A stretch of 64,000 bases of DNA from Allacma fusca. Lineage: Eukaryota > Arthropoda > Collembola > Symphypleona > Sminthuridae. The notes below the pieces were generated by a model. The model was not told the DNA's origin. It worked only from the letters and a program-made list of their open reading frames with translations, and did no database searches. The stretch is taken from positions 51,471,402 through 51,535,401 of the forward strand of contig OX359249.1 of NCBI GenBank assembly GCA_947179485.1, given 5' to 3'. Positions 48,760 through 59,700 of the stretch are shown piece by piece; within the stretch, counting starts at the first letter, position 1; each line of letters opens with the position of its first letter. Both the position numbers and the translations under genes were made by a program.

Positions 48760-49149
48760 TACCCTGCAGTATTTGCTCGTCCAGCTGAAAATTCACAAAA
48801 TGCCTGCCCACATGCCCAATTTTGGCAGGGCAAGTTGGACATTTTCATGGCACTAAAATTGAAGCACTAGTTTAGATTAGAGCGAAGCGAAGGAAAAGTC
48901 ACAAATTTGAATGCCTGGTTATTCGTTTGTTCTTTAATATTAATTGCAGAAACATTGACAGCACAATCAATTTAATTTCAGTAACATGGGGTGATACAAT
49001 TTATCTCTTATGAAAATCAATTTCAATCATAGCATGATTGTTATGCAGAATAAAAATATAGTCAACTCAAATTCCTAGGAAAATGGCTAGATGAAAATCG
49101 AATGTACATCCCCCACATAGGTCCCACAATTATTGTTATTTTAGTTAAC
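48760..49149. other. short spacer, no gene
   Basis: Contains an aaaatgcctgcccacatgccc/ttggcagggc motif patch at about 48797-48835 that recalls the AATGCC-type hAT-like element at 29076-30697. Otherwise featureless AT-rich DNA. Confidence 0.4.
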
Positions 49150-50640
49150 CTACGTAGACAGAAAACTACTTAAATTATTATTTAAAAAATCCGGTTTTCC
49201 AAATTTTCTTACAATTGCCATTGCATCCTGGTATCGCTGTTGCACATTTCTGGGACTTCCAATGTAACTTGATGGAAATATAACCGTACGACCAACTCCT
49301 TTGCCAGTTGCTGATGCCCTGTTTGTGACATATTCTTGAACAGAAGTGTATGTATCAGCCTTTAACTTCTTCTGGTTGTATCGCAAAAAATTTAATCTGT
49401 TTGCTTCCATTCTACAATACCAATCTACCATCAATGGATGTGTTAATTTTTCACCGGTGAGCAAGTGGTTTGTCTGGTCTTTTCGTACCTGCAGATGAAA
49501 GCTGAAATACATCATTTCAGTAATTTTTGTTTTTCCGTCACACGTTTTCAAATTATTACTCCAACCTTTCTCCCCTGTGGGAAAGAATAAGGGATACGTG
49601 AGTCCATCCAAAAATTCATTTAGGACATTAATGTTTTTCATTCTCATTTCCTCTCTCAAATAAACACGTATATAACGTTCAAATGGAGGTTCACCCTCAT
49701 CATTTGTAAAAACCATGGCAATTTCATTGGCTTTTGCTACGTTGTACCTTCTGCGATCATAATTATTATTTGTCGCAATTTTCATCATTAGATTTTTTGT
49801 ATCTTTACCTGTAGCTAGCATTTCCGACTCCACTTCTTTGAGCATTCTATAGCACTGTACTAATTTATTGTTTGCCTCCATAAATTCGTGCAAAATTTGC
49901 AACACTGAATCTTTTCATCCCGAATTAGAAGGATTGTGCAATCGGTATTAAGATGCTACCTCACTGTCATACACATAAAGTTGAGCATACAGAGGTTTGT
50001 CACCTGATTTGGGGTATAACGGCCCGCTGCAATGATACAACTGACCGTGAAGACGGAAAACGTATGGGCCACCTAACATTGGCTTGACGTTTCCACCGCA
50101 CGACGCCATTGCTATACTGGAATTGTATGATCGAATTTTGTCCTTAAAATCTCGGTCTTTAAAAAGTTCAGTTAAAATTTCAGGTGGAGCTGTCATCGGA
50201 TTCAATGAATCAATTTTTCCATGATGGCAGCATGAAATAAAGCTTAAATATTTATTTTCTCCCGATCCGTTCGATTTTCCTTCCTCTGCAAAATGCAATG
50301 CATGACAATGTCGGCATTCCTTATCCATTTCCCCAATACAATATTCTTTCAGATAGGTTCCATCAACATTTTTAGTCAGACCGCTGTATTCAGTCACATT
50401 AAGCCTTCTTCTCTTTGCAGTTTGCCGCCGAACAATTTCAGCCTCGTTTATACTTCGCCGTTTGGCAGCACGGTGTTGTTGTTGATTAACATTCAACGCT
50501 TCTCGATTAACAGCTGATGAGTAACAATATCTGATTGACGAATGTTATTATCATCAATTTCGAACAAAACCTCGTCATCTGGTCTTACGTCAGAGTTAAT
50601 GTCCATTTTCTTCTTTCGACTTCTTTTGTTTTCAGTATTC
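49150..50640 (-). pseudogene. Helitron Rep/helicase N-terminal fragment, broken
   Basis: Recognised by the Helitron N-terminal Cys/His region (CRHCHALHF ... CCHHGKI) and the block IRSYNSSIAMASCGGNVKPM, then GPYVFRLHGQLYHCSGPLYP and YAQLYVYDSE. The Helitron_like_N part includes FERYIRVYLREE, YPLFFPTGEKGWS, HPLMVDWYCRMEANRLNFLR and RYQDAMAIVRKFGKPDF. The coding sequence breaks off at about 49195, where the family normally continues into the HUH nuclease and helicase domains, so both are missing. Two in-frame stops (TAA at 49948, TGA ~33 bp further on) and a frameshift near 50515 confirm decay. Upstream, 50490-50640 holds a Lys/Arg-rich leader in another frame. It is a remnant separate from H1/H2. 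Confidence 0.88.
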
Positions 50641-50789
50641 ATGTTTAAACACGAATTAATATTGCAATTGCTTCTGCTTTGATATATTCAGAACCCTTAT
50701 AACTTTCCGACCAATTGGTAACTCGTCCGAAATTTCGTGGTTCAATTCGAGAAAGTAAAATTGCATATAAAGACTGAATTGAAATATAC

Positions 50790-51170
50790 AAATACTGAAT
50801 TTGTCGAATAAAAGACAACTTGTCGTTAAAAAGACTGAATTTGTCTAAAAAAGACTGAATTTGTCTAAAAAAGACTGAATTTGTTTAAAAAAGACTGAAT
50901 TTGTCTAAAAAAGACTGAATTTGTCTAAAAAACACTCAATTTGTATAAAAAAGACTGAATTTGTCTAAAAAAGACAGTTAATGTCTTTAAAACGACAGTT
51001 AAGTTGTCTACAAAAGACTGAATTTGTCTTTAAAAATACAGCTAATTTGTCTACAAAAGACTGGAATTGTCTTTCAAAAGACAGTTAGTGTGTCTAAAAT
51101 AGACTGAAATTGTCTTAAAAAAGACCGTTAGTGTGTCTAAAATAGACTAAAATTGTCTTAAAAAGACAGA
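50790..51170. repeat. 20-bp minisatellite with AGAC...GTCT inverted ends
   Basis: Tandem array of agactgaatttgtctaaaaa (20 bp), well conserved at about 50829-50970. It degenerates to the right into longer variants (agacagttagtgtgtct, agactgaaattgtctt). Each unit has AGAC and GTCT as small inverted arms, so each monomer can form a mini-stem. It begins just upstream of the Helitron Rep fragment. Confidence 0.85.
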
Positions 51171-51664
51171 TGTTGTAATGGTGACTTCAACAACTGCAGC
51201 TCTACAGTCCACACGTGTCAAGATATGGATGGAGAATGACCGTGCTTTATTAAATATCCAGTTGGTAATAACCTGCACGTATGCGTACGGATGAGATTCA
51301 TGTGCAGTGACAGGTGCCAGTCATGTCACAGGATGCAAAATGGAGGAGCGAGCATGTGTACTCCAATTAAAATATCTACGTTAAATAATCTTATAATTTT
51401 AAAAATGCTTATATGAAGGTTATGAAGGCGCTGGCTAATTCTCTAGTTTAAATAAAGTACATATTTAAATATATTTACATTTAAATTATTTGTATTCTTA
51501 TTTATAAAATAGATTTAATTGTTATTAAAAATAAATGATTGCATTGCAAGATAACAATAATCATCTAAATCAGCATAATTAAAATGTAAAATTGAATTTA
51601 TTCTTTTTATTCATCAAGCAACATATTTTCCAGAAATGCTTCCTCATCATCATTAAATGCCACA

Positions 51665-52620
51665 TTAACATTTTGATTTGGAACTGCTCCTGGTGTCGTC
51701 TGCCACAGCTGCCGGCTCGGCCTGAGGTGCTCCATTCCCAGGAGCGGCGTTGGCTGCAAGTGGTGCCAGCTGAATCCTCATTTCCTCTTCAAGGTTCATG
51801 AGGCGCCGAATCTGAAGACTATGGATCCTCACATAATTCGTCCCGGCAGGCGTGCGGTACTGACACAGCCCACAAAAGCGTTGCCCGTCTGTAAAAATTA
51901 AACAAAATAGAATTAAAATTTATTTATCACAAAATTTTTGTTCTATATTTTATTTATTATTAATTAGTAACATTAATTACCTTTAATAAACACCATCTCA
52001 CAACCCCGGCAAATACTCCATCCAGCTGGGACAGTCGGCATAGGCACAAACTGGGAAATCCGCTGACGGCAGTACTCGTAGTGGCACTCAGTCCATGAAC
52101 GCTGAACCGGATGGGAGCAGTGCACACAAAAACGGCAGATTGCCCTCGACCTGAATGTTTGGTCTTCCGATTGGTGGCTCCAAGGCTTGCGTTTGAGCTC
52201 CAGGTCTGAAGGGATTCATGACTGTAAATAAAATAAAATAAATTAAAACCAAAATAAATTATAAACAAAAAAGCTGAAAATTAAAATTACCAAAAAATAA
52301 ATAAAATGAATGAATAAAATACATGCAAAACAGTGGATATGAATTAAATGAAAAATAGAATAAATGAAAAACATTGAAATCCAAAATAAATGAAATTAAA
52401 TCAATAATGAAATAAATAAAAAATATACTAAATACTAACAGTTAATTTCCTGATTGTATCCGCCCGAAGTATTTGCCCCATGTATACATGGGGCAAATAC
52501 AGTATACTGACCGTGGCCGCTTGACGGATTGTAGTTTGGGTTTGGTCCTACAATTCCGAGCAATGCCTCTCCATTGCCGTCGAAACGCCCGTGCCCTCTA
52601 GGGCAATGTCTTTTAGTGCA
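51665..52620 (-). pseudogene. possible cysteine-rich protein gene or fragment, 3 exons, one frame conflict
   Basis: A more GC-rich island than its flanks. Candidate exons (minus): 52440-52620 (CTKRHCPRGHGRFDGNGEAL...), 51981-52221 and 51665-51888, with good GT-AG sites. The last two join in frame across CHYEYC...SICRGCEMVFIKDGQRFC and CGLCQYRTP, giving several CxxC-type pairs (ICRFCVHC, ICRGC, FCGLC) that look zinc-binding, then a Leu/Glu and Ala-rich tail. The first exon splices into another frame of exon 2 that hits a stop; the ZnF frame of exon 2 has a TGA near its start. So either the model is wrong there or the gene is frameshifted. Family not recognised; host gene remnant or transposon gene are both possible. 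Confidence 0.4.
52469..52500. repeat. 32-bp perfect palindrome
   Basis: GTATTTGCCCCATGTA is followed directly by its exact reverse complement, with no loop. It lies within the first candidate exon of the cysteine-rich model. A second small palindrome, CAGTATACTG, follows at 52500-52509. Confidence 0.95.
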
Positions 52621-53459
52621 CTAATTTGTTGCCTTTCCATTGTGTTCCTTGTTAAAATATTCGCTCGACACCAGTTCCCGTCTAATTTGGCGTTCCTTAT
52701 CCAAGAGTATCTAAAGTTTTAATTTCGCCACATCTAGTACACGGAAATATGTATGAATGGAAAGGTGGAAATATCAAATCATGTAGTTACAGCGCTGGGC
52801 ATCCGTACGAGTAGGAGTAACCGCCGTAATCATTTAATGAATTTCCACGGCAAATGGTACAAAATGGTCAGCTGTTTTCTGTTATTCGTGACAGTTTTTC
52901 ATCATTAGACTACTCCCCACTAAACGAAGCGAAAAGATTTTGCTAAACATATCAAATGTGGTTCTTGATCTTGTCCCTTCAATACGAACCACTGATAAGC
53001 TGCTCCCGTTAGAGCAATCTGTATGTTCAAAAGCCAATCGTTAGTAGTAATAATAATGATAAATTTATTCAGGATTCTTTTCGGGCGGCGCCTATATCCT
53101 CTATCAACATTCAAGGTACAGAAAGAGTCAAGAAGGATTATTCTTGTAGAACACTGGTTGGTAATTTTAAAAAAATCTACGATAATTATATGACATGAAG
53201 GATTTTGATTTTTTAGCAATGATACATGATGGAGGTGGTTGTTTGTGAGTGTTACTACCATTTTCCTTGCTAAAATCTAGTACCTTCATTCACGCTGGGT
53301 AGCAAAGGCTACCACAGGTACTGAAAGCGCTGAAAGTGAGAGAAATTTGATAATAAATAATTTAAGCAGCGCTGGTCCTCACAAAGTTTCCCATCCAATC
53401 AGTTTGGGTTTGTGCGAGAAGACCTATTATTTTTGAAACCGATCTAAGGCTCCAACAGA

Positions 53460-55783
53460 GGGCATTCCGTTAGGTAGCCACAGTATTCTTGGTTTTGAGC
53501 TGCTTCCATATGCAGAGGAATGTCCACGCCCAGATTTCCGCAAGGTAAGTCCTGGATGGAATTACCGTAGAGTCAAAAAATTTCATGCAAGAGGACCAAG
53601 AGTCATTGCCCGAAGCGTTAAGAATTTTGATAGAGGGACCAATAGTGCTAAGCGCTTTTGCTTTTAGAGTGTTACATGCTTCGTGAAATGTTTCTGAAGG
53701 GGTGAAAGTTAAGACCAAATATAAGTATTCCGAGTCGATTTCCGAACCAGTTTTATGAAGAATTATAGTTACATCTGGGTAAAAATTCTGCCATTCCGCA
53801 ATTGAAACGAAACATGAATGGGGTTTCTTGGATTTGAATCTGTTAAATGTTTTCCAAAATACAGATATATAGATTGAGGGTCCCTCATGCGATTTTTAGT
53901 AAGTACTGCATGCGCTTTTCACTTTAGTTTAAGCAAGATGTTATACGACTTTCTCATATCATGGTTTTTTCAAGAGTAACGGTTCGGCATATTGTTGCAT
54001 TTGTAATAGTTTCAGGCACTAAAGTACACTCTTACGGGACTCTCTGCAGTCATGATTGTAAAATTTTTTATTGAAACCTCCTGGATCCCCTATCGTAATG
54101 ATGCGTGACCTCCCTGATTCAGAAGCGGCGTATCTGACAGCGTTAGCGATTGCTGACTTTTGAGCATCAACATCCTGTGACTAAAGAGAGATTTGTGTTT
54201 AAGAGATCGACATAATTAGATAGTACTTCAAAGTCTGCCTTCCATTTGTACAAACGTTTTTTCTCCAATTTTCGGGAGGGTATTATTGAGTGCACTAACT
54301 GGTTGCCCAGGAGCATTACAATTGAGAGGGGTGAGGATAAAGTTATTTCAATTGTGTTCATGTCGAGCACGAGTTCGCTCCCCGTGCGGTTTGACCACAT
54401 GATGTCAATTACACTTGAACCATTATTACGTATACGTATGTGGGTGAGGCCGGCATGTCACTTGTGCATCTTCCATTATGGACAATGACGTCCAGCTGGG
54501 ACAGATTCTGGAAGATTAGTTTTCATTTTTGGTTTGAGATCTTATCCCAGATCGTTCCAGATCGTGAATAATTCAGGGAGGCAGAGTGCATTTTGTCAAG
54601 AAAGTGGTTTAATTGGACCACCCTTGCATTAGTCTCCAATTACAAACAAAGGCTCTCCAGGGTATCGAACGTCAGTTTCCTCAATTATTTCACCGAGTTT
54701 TTGGAACAAAATATTGCGTTGTGGGTCCGGATTAAAATAAATGAAGAAAATATTAGTATGCGATTCGAGTGTACATGCCTTAGGATTATAGTTGAAATGA
54801 AATCAAGATTATTTATAAATTATAACATTAGCGGTAGACCATGTCTCGGCTGTACAGATTATCTCCGCTTTTAGCATTATATTTTTCAGTGTTTTTTATG
54901 TCAAATAAGTTAGATATTGCATTACATTTTCAATAAAAGATGTTAGTGTGAGATGATATGGGTTCGTCTGTTCATCAGTTAGGTGAGGGGAGGGTTGAAC
55001 GCCAACATGACTCCAGAGTTGACTACTCTGTGGTCTAGCTGCCTGAGCGCTTCGGTTCTTTTCGGCCTTTTCTGCATCAACCTTGTTTAAGTCTGGTGAG
55101 ATGAATACTAGGATATTTTTTTCTTTTTAATTTGTTTTTTGGCTGGACTGTTTCGAGTTCATGAAGCCTCGTAAATGTAACTTTAACCGCCTGTGGTTGA
55201 CCTGGTTTGCCTGTTTTCACTTTGTATGCATCATCAATGAACACATCATCTATTTCCATGGAGTCACGTATGAACTTGTTCAGATTTCGTGTCATTTTCC
55301 GGTAGTCCATAAAAGAGGAGTTTGTTCCATTTGTTAAGGGGGTCCATTCTTACTTCAGTGTTCTTCACACTTTTCATCAAATCCTGGTTCTCTTGTTGGA
55401 GCGAAAGCACTTTTGGCTTCAGGGAGTCCGTTTCATACTCTAGTTCATCCATCCTAGCCTCGATTGCCTCTATTTTCCCTGTAAAACCCTCTTCCAGATC
55501 CGTCAGTTTCTTGGTGAGTCTATTCTACATTGCACACAACAAAGTTGCCAGTTTTGAAATGCTCCATTGGTCCTCGTCGGGTTCCATTTCAGGGTGGTTT
55601 CGGGCTCTTTTTGGGTATAGTTCATGGTTCTCTTCGTCTAATTTCCGCTTGAGGCCTTCATTATTTGACGCTACCGTGTGGTTACCCATGTTGTCGAGGT
55701 TAGGGTCATTTTGGTACATGGAGTTTTGCCTTTGGAGTGTCCCACAGGCATGCTTCAGTTCATTTCTGAATAATAGTTTATGA
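53460..55783 (-). pseudogene. non-LTR retrotransposon (LINE) remnant
   Basis: On the minus strand, from right to left: ORF1-like pieces with a coiled-coil start (DELEYETDSLKPKVLSLQQE) then LLFYGLPENDTKSEQVH and VFIDDAYKVKTGKPGQPQAV, the usual coiled-coil plus RRM layout of LINE ORF1. Next, fragments around 54167-54400 that may come from the start of ORF2. Last, an RT thumb-like stretch at 53470-53718 (FTPSETFHEACNTLKAKALS, RTYLAEIWAW). Many stops and frameshifts separate the pieces. The catalytic YxDD region was not found, and the clade was not determined. Confidence 0.7.
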
Positions 55784-57079
55784 TTGTTACGTAGGTGTTA
55801 CAGCTTAGAAACTTCCACCTATCATGTAATGCTGTGACGATGAAGGTTATTTTCGAATACAGTGGTACTTATTTTTGTATGCCGCCTGGCCAGCTCTAGG
55901 CTTTGCTGTTTATTTCTGCTTTGCATTGATAGTAAGCTGCCAGTCTGTAGAGGTTTCATGTATTAGGAGTCCTTGTTGTTATCAACTGTTGTGCTTCTCC
56001 GAAAGCAAATGAATGGTAGTTGCCGTTGCACTGAGACTCGATTAAACCACCTAATTTGGCAAATTAATCGCACACAGTAAAGAGAATCACAAGCAACACT
56101 CTCATGGGATGCACCAAGCCAATCGTTAGTAGGAAAGGAACACGTGCAGAAATACATTTCCAGCTGCTTTAAAAATTATGTAGATCTTCGTTTCTTTTAC
56201 CTGAAATCTTCGGGGCTGGGGTTTCATGCAATTCACCATGGATTTATTCGGAACAACATGGCACGTGAATTTTATACCTCCATTTTTAACTTGGTTACAG
56301 GAATAGACGGTCATATTTAAATTACTTCAAGATTTTTTCCTCCGCTCATATCCTTGTATTCATTTAAGTAAATTTCGCTCGGTCTTGTTAAAGTTAACTT
56401 AGAAAAGATATTATGCGATGATATGTTGCAATATGATTTTCTTAAAATAAAAGTTTGAGACTTGAAAACGAGGGTAACAGTGGTCAGAAATCGTGTCTAG
56501 CTTCCTATTCTGGAGCTGTTTATGGTTTCACTCTCTTTTTCTGACTGACTCATTTTTGTTCCATTCGTATGTATACTAGTCTTACTGTGGTCGTCCATGA
56601 ACTCATAATGTATACGTATAATCTGAAAAATGTTGCGATTAGCAATTACTTAGCATTGCCGTGTGGAATGTTGTGGACCACAATAGGTGTGACGCGTAAT
56701 GCTTAAGATATCACTAACAATGAGAAGCGCTGAATAAATCTAAAATGGTATCACTAACAATTGCATGCTTCTTTGCAACAATGTACACAATATTTCAAGA
56801 CGAAAGCGCGAATTAGCTGTATCCAGCAGTAACCGCTCATCCTAATACCTTTTTATTACTTTCTTGTGTACCGTAGAGTACAGTCACTCTCCTCTAATGC
56901 TCTGGTTTTCTGTTTTACACTACAATTTGCTAGGAAAATTTATCATTTGAGGCAATCGCAACGGGCACATTACAATGGGTTAAATTCGGAGTTTCCCGAC
57001 CCTGGGATAGGACAGGAATGTAAGCTCGTGCATATCTGAATTAATCTGCCGGTACCGTTCTTGGAATATTGGTCCGGGG
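55784..57079. other. intergenic, no gene recognised
   Basis: No family motif or element termini seen. The open frames at 55963-56314 lack features. Confidence 0.45.
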
Positions 57080-57830
57080 CAAAAGATATTATGTGTGAGT
57101 TCTTTGAATGGGATGATCTCATATCAAGGAATCAAAGTGATTGAAATGGGACGTTTCACGACACCATCAGACCACAGGCAGGTCCGAAGTCTTCGTTTAG
57201 ATCATTCATGGGCAGCTCTGACCTGCAAGAGTAGCGGTAAGATAAAGTAAACCGGACATTCTGCAAATTCAAACATGCCACATAATTAATGTATGGCGGA
57301 AGCGTCCTCAATGGGCCAGCAGGCTTGCCAGTTGGCGTGTGGAAGACTGTAAACAAGGGAATTTTTCCGACGAGTCCAAATTATTTGGGACCGACGAAGT
57401 GAACGGAATGTCAAGGAAGACACTTCGTTGAAGCTAGTGCGTACCACAGTCAAGCATGGAGTGGGATGGTGTGGAGAATACGTTTTCAATACCGCGAATT
57501 TTGGTAAAGGTGTACCTTTACATTCTGGAAAAGAATTTACAACAATCATCAAGAAAACTGTGGGCTCGAGGGATGTACACCTAATAGGATAATGACCCGA
57601 AACATACCGCCATCGTTGTAAAGACAACCGAGTGAATGTATTGGATTGGCCCCAATCACCAGACCTTAACCCATCCTAAAAACAAATATGAACTTATTGA
57701 AACAGCTCTGTAAGAGTGGTAGAAGATCCTCTTGAGGTAGTCCGAAATTTGATTGAATCAAATAAGAGAATAATCAAGACATTTCCAAATACGGGCCATG
57801 GTTTATGCGACTGAATATTGATGACAGGTA
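57080..57830 (+). pseudogene. Tc1/mariner transposase remnant
   Basis: Read on the plus strand with frame changes: FSDESKLFGTDE (57364-57400), a tract like the family's VKHGxGSVMVWG (57450-57475), DNDPKHT at 57588-57608 with the preceding Gln replaced by a TAG stop, WPQSPDLNP in degraded form near 57645-57675, and a C-terminal LIESNKRIIKTFPN. The right end carries ACAATTATTGG-like sequence near 57940 that recalls Tc1-type inverted repeats. Multiple stops; not functional. Confidence 0.85.
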
Positions 57831-59312
57831 AACATAATTTATTGTTAGTGTAAATATATAGATTTGCAAGGGCGTGAACAATTTTTTCTCCGACTATTTT
57901 GGAATCCAGTTGGCTGGTCCCGATTTTTAACGGCAGACTCAACAATTATTGGACAAAATAGTTTTCATTGTTTTAGACAGAAAGCGGTATTTTATCTAAA
58001 TGATTAACAATTGTTTTACATACAGTAAAAATTTACGGTTGTGTAATCACATAGCTACACCAGGCAAGACTTCCAAAATTGCCAAGATATTTTCAAATCG
58101 ACTGCCAAATTGTAGAAATTTTGTTTCATTCCATGGTTTAGCCCAAAATGCCCAGTTGTCCTCCAATGGAGATACCCAACGTGCTCTTGACCAATACTCC
58201 CTATTGTGCCGTCCTCGTTATGAAATGAAAATGCCCGAATTGCCAGGGCGGTTTGGGTGGGCGAGTTTCGCAAAATGCTGGGCAATTTTAATTTACTCTA
58301 ACAAAGTCACTATATAAATCAATAAATTAAACGCGCTCATAACCAATGACGGCGTCGCCAGTGTCGCTCCCGGAGATGACAATTGAGAATCCTGAAAACA
58401 GTCAAATGACATCGTTCAGGATGGTACGTAAATATTGCTCGGACCACTTTCAGCGAATCTGGTCCATTTCCATACCAAGCAGAGCAAGATCATCACAGTG
58501 AAATTTCACTATTAAATTGGTGTCGCATTTCGGCAAAACTACAGAATTAACGTCTGCTGTTAAACAATTTAGTTGGATCTGTGTTTCTACACTCCTCAGA
58601 TACTCTTGAAGCGGCCCGTGGAGCACTTTCCGATGGATTAATCGTATTTCAGATTGGATAATTGTTCACTCGGCAGATTCTAATCCCCATAATGCTTAAA
58701 CTCTCAAGTTATCAATTATTTAACTAGATCACCGTTTGGCAAGTTTTCAGGGTTTTCAGAACCCTTGCATCGATCATCGTCTCCTCAACTCTCCCCTCCT
58801 CACCTTTACGATCCTCCTGCGATGTGGTCATGATTTAGAAGAAAGTGGCCTGGCAGCTCTAAATGGAATGGCGTGTGAAAATGTAGACGAATAATTCACC
58901 CTTATACATTATAGCTCGTTCGATAATTGACTACTCGGCTGCCGATTCAAGTAAAGTGCCAGATGTTTTAAGTATTTAAATGGAAGTTCGAATCATTGTC
59001 CGCTGGTAAGCAAACTTTTTGATGATGGCAATGTAGGCTCCACTTTTCCCAATGATTATAGAAACGTTTAGCATACGTACGAGGGCAGTTGGATTAAATA
59101 AATTCATTCAGAAACTGCAAGCAATAGATCCATCAAAAGTATAATGTATTAGAATAGAAATACGTGATCATCCATTATAAGCGGAATGCAACATTAGGTG
59201 TAAGAGACAGGTCAAACAGAATATGAATGCAAATGTGGGTAACAAAGCCTTGGATTAATTAATAGTGTAAGGAATTAAAGCTAATCTAATAAAGAATTTC
59301 TTAATTTAAAAT
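57831..59312. other. intergenic, no gene recognised
   Basis: Includes the Tc1 remnant's likely right flank to about 57980. The frame at 58000-58317 (+) has no family features and its reverse strand is equally open; treated as chance. Confidence 0.45.
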
Positions 59313-59320
59313 GAAATTAC

Positions 59321-59692
59321 CAGGGGTCGGATTTTTGTAGGAAGACGGGAAGAATCTTCCCAGGGAAAAATATTTCTGGCAGGGAAAATCTCAAAGGGAA
59401 GGGATTTATTTTTACGAACAGGGATTTTTAAAATCGTTGACCTTTCAAATTTGTTGACGGGTTTCAGGGAAATTTGTTAAGCAAACAGGGATTTTTGGCT
59501 TGATTGGCCAAATTTGTTAGGGATTTCACGTCTTGTAAGGGATTTTTTTGCCAACAGGGATTTTGAAAATCGTTGACCTTTTCTTCAGCAGGGATTTTTG
59601 AAATCGTTGAGGACCTACCAGCAGGGAGATAATAGTCAGCAGGGAAATTCAGAAATGATCTTCCAGGGAGATTTACAAAAATCCGACCCCTG
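59321..59692. mobile_element. hAT-type MITE, CAGGGATTTTTGAAATCG motifs
   Basis: Termini CAGGGGTCGGATTTTTGTA (59321) and TACAAAAATCCGACCCCTG (ends 59692) are flanked by a perfect 8-bp duplication GAAATTAC (59313-59320 and 59693-59700). The 372-bp interior is a degenerate array of (A)CAGGGATTTTTGAAATCGTTGACC units. Non-coding. Confidence 0.92.
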
Positions 59693-59700
59693 GAAATTAC

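Noticed and set aside
50790-51170. CRISPR-like array
   Set aside because: The 20-bp units are directly adjacent with no unique spacers, in a eukaryotic genome; it is a minisatellite.
58000-58317. 105-aa open frame downstream of the Tc1 remnant
   Set aside because: No recognisable domain; the reverse strand is open too.
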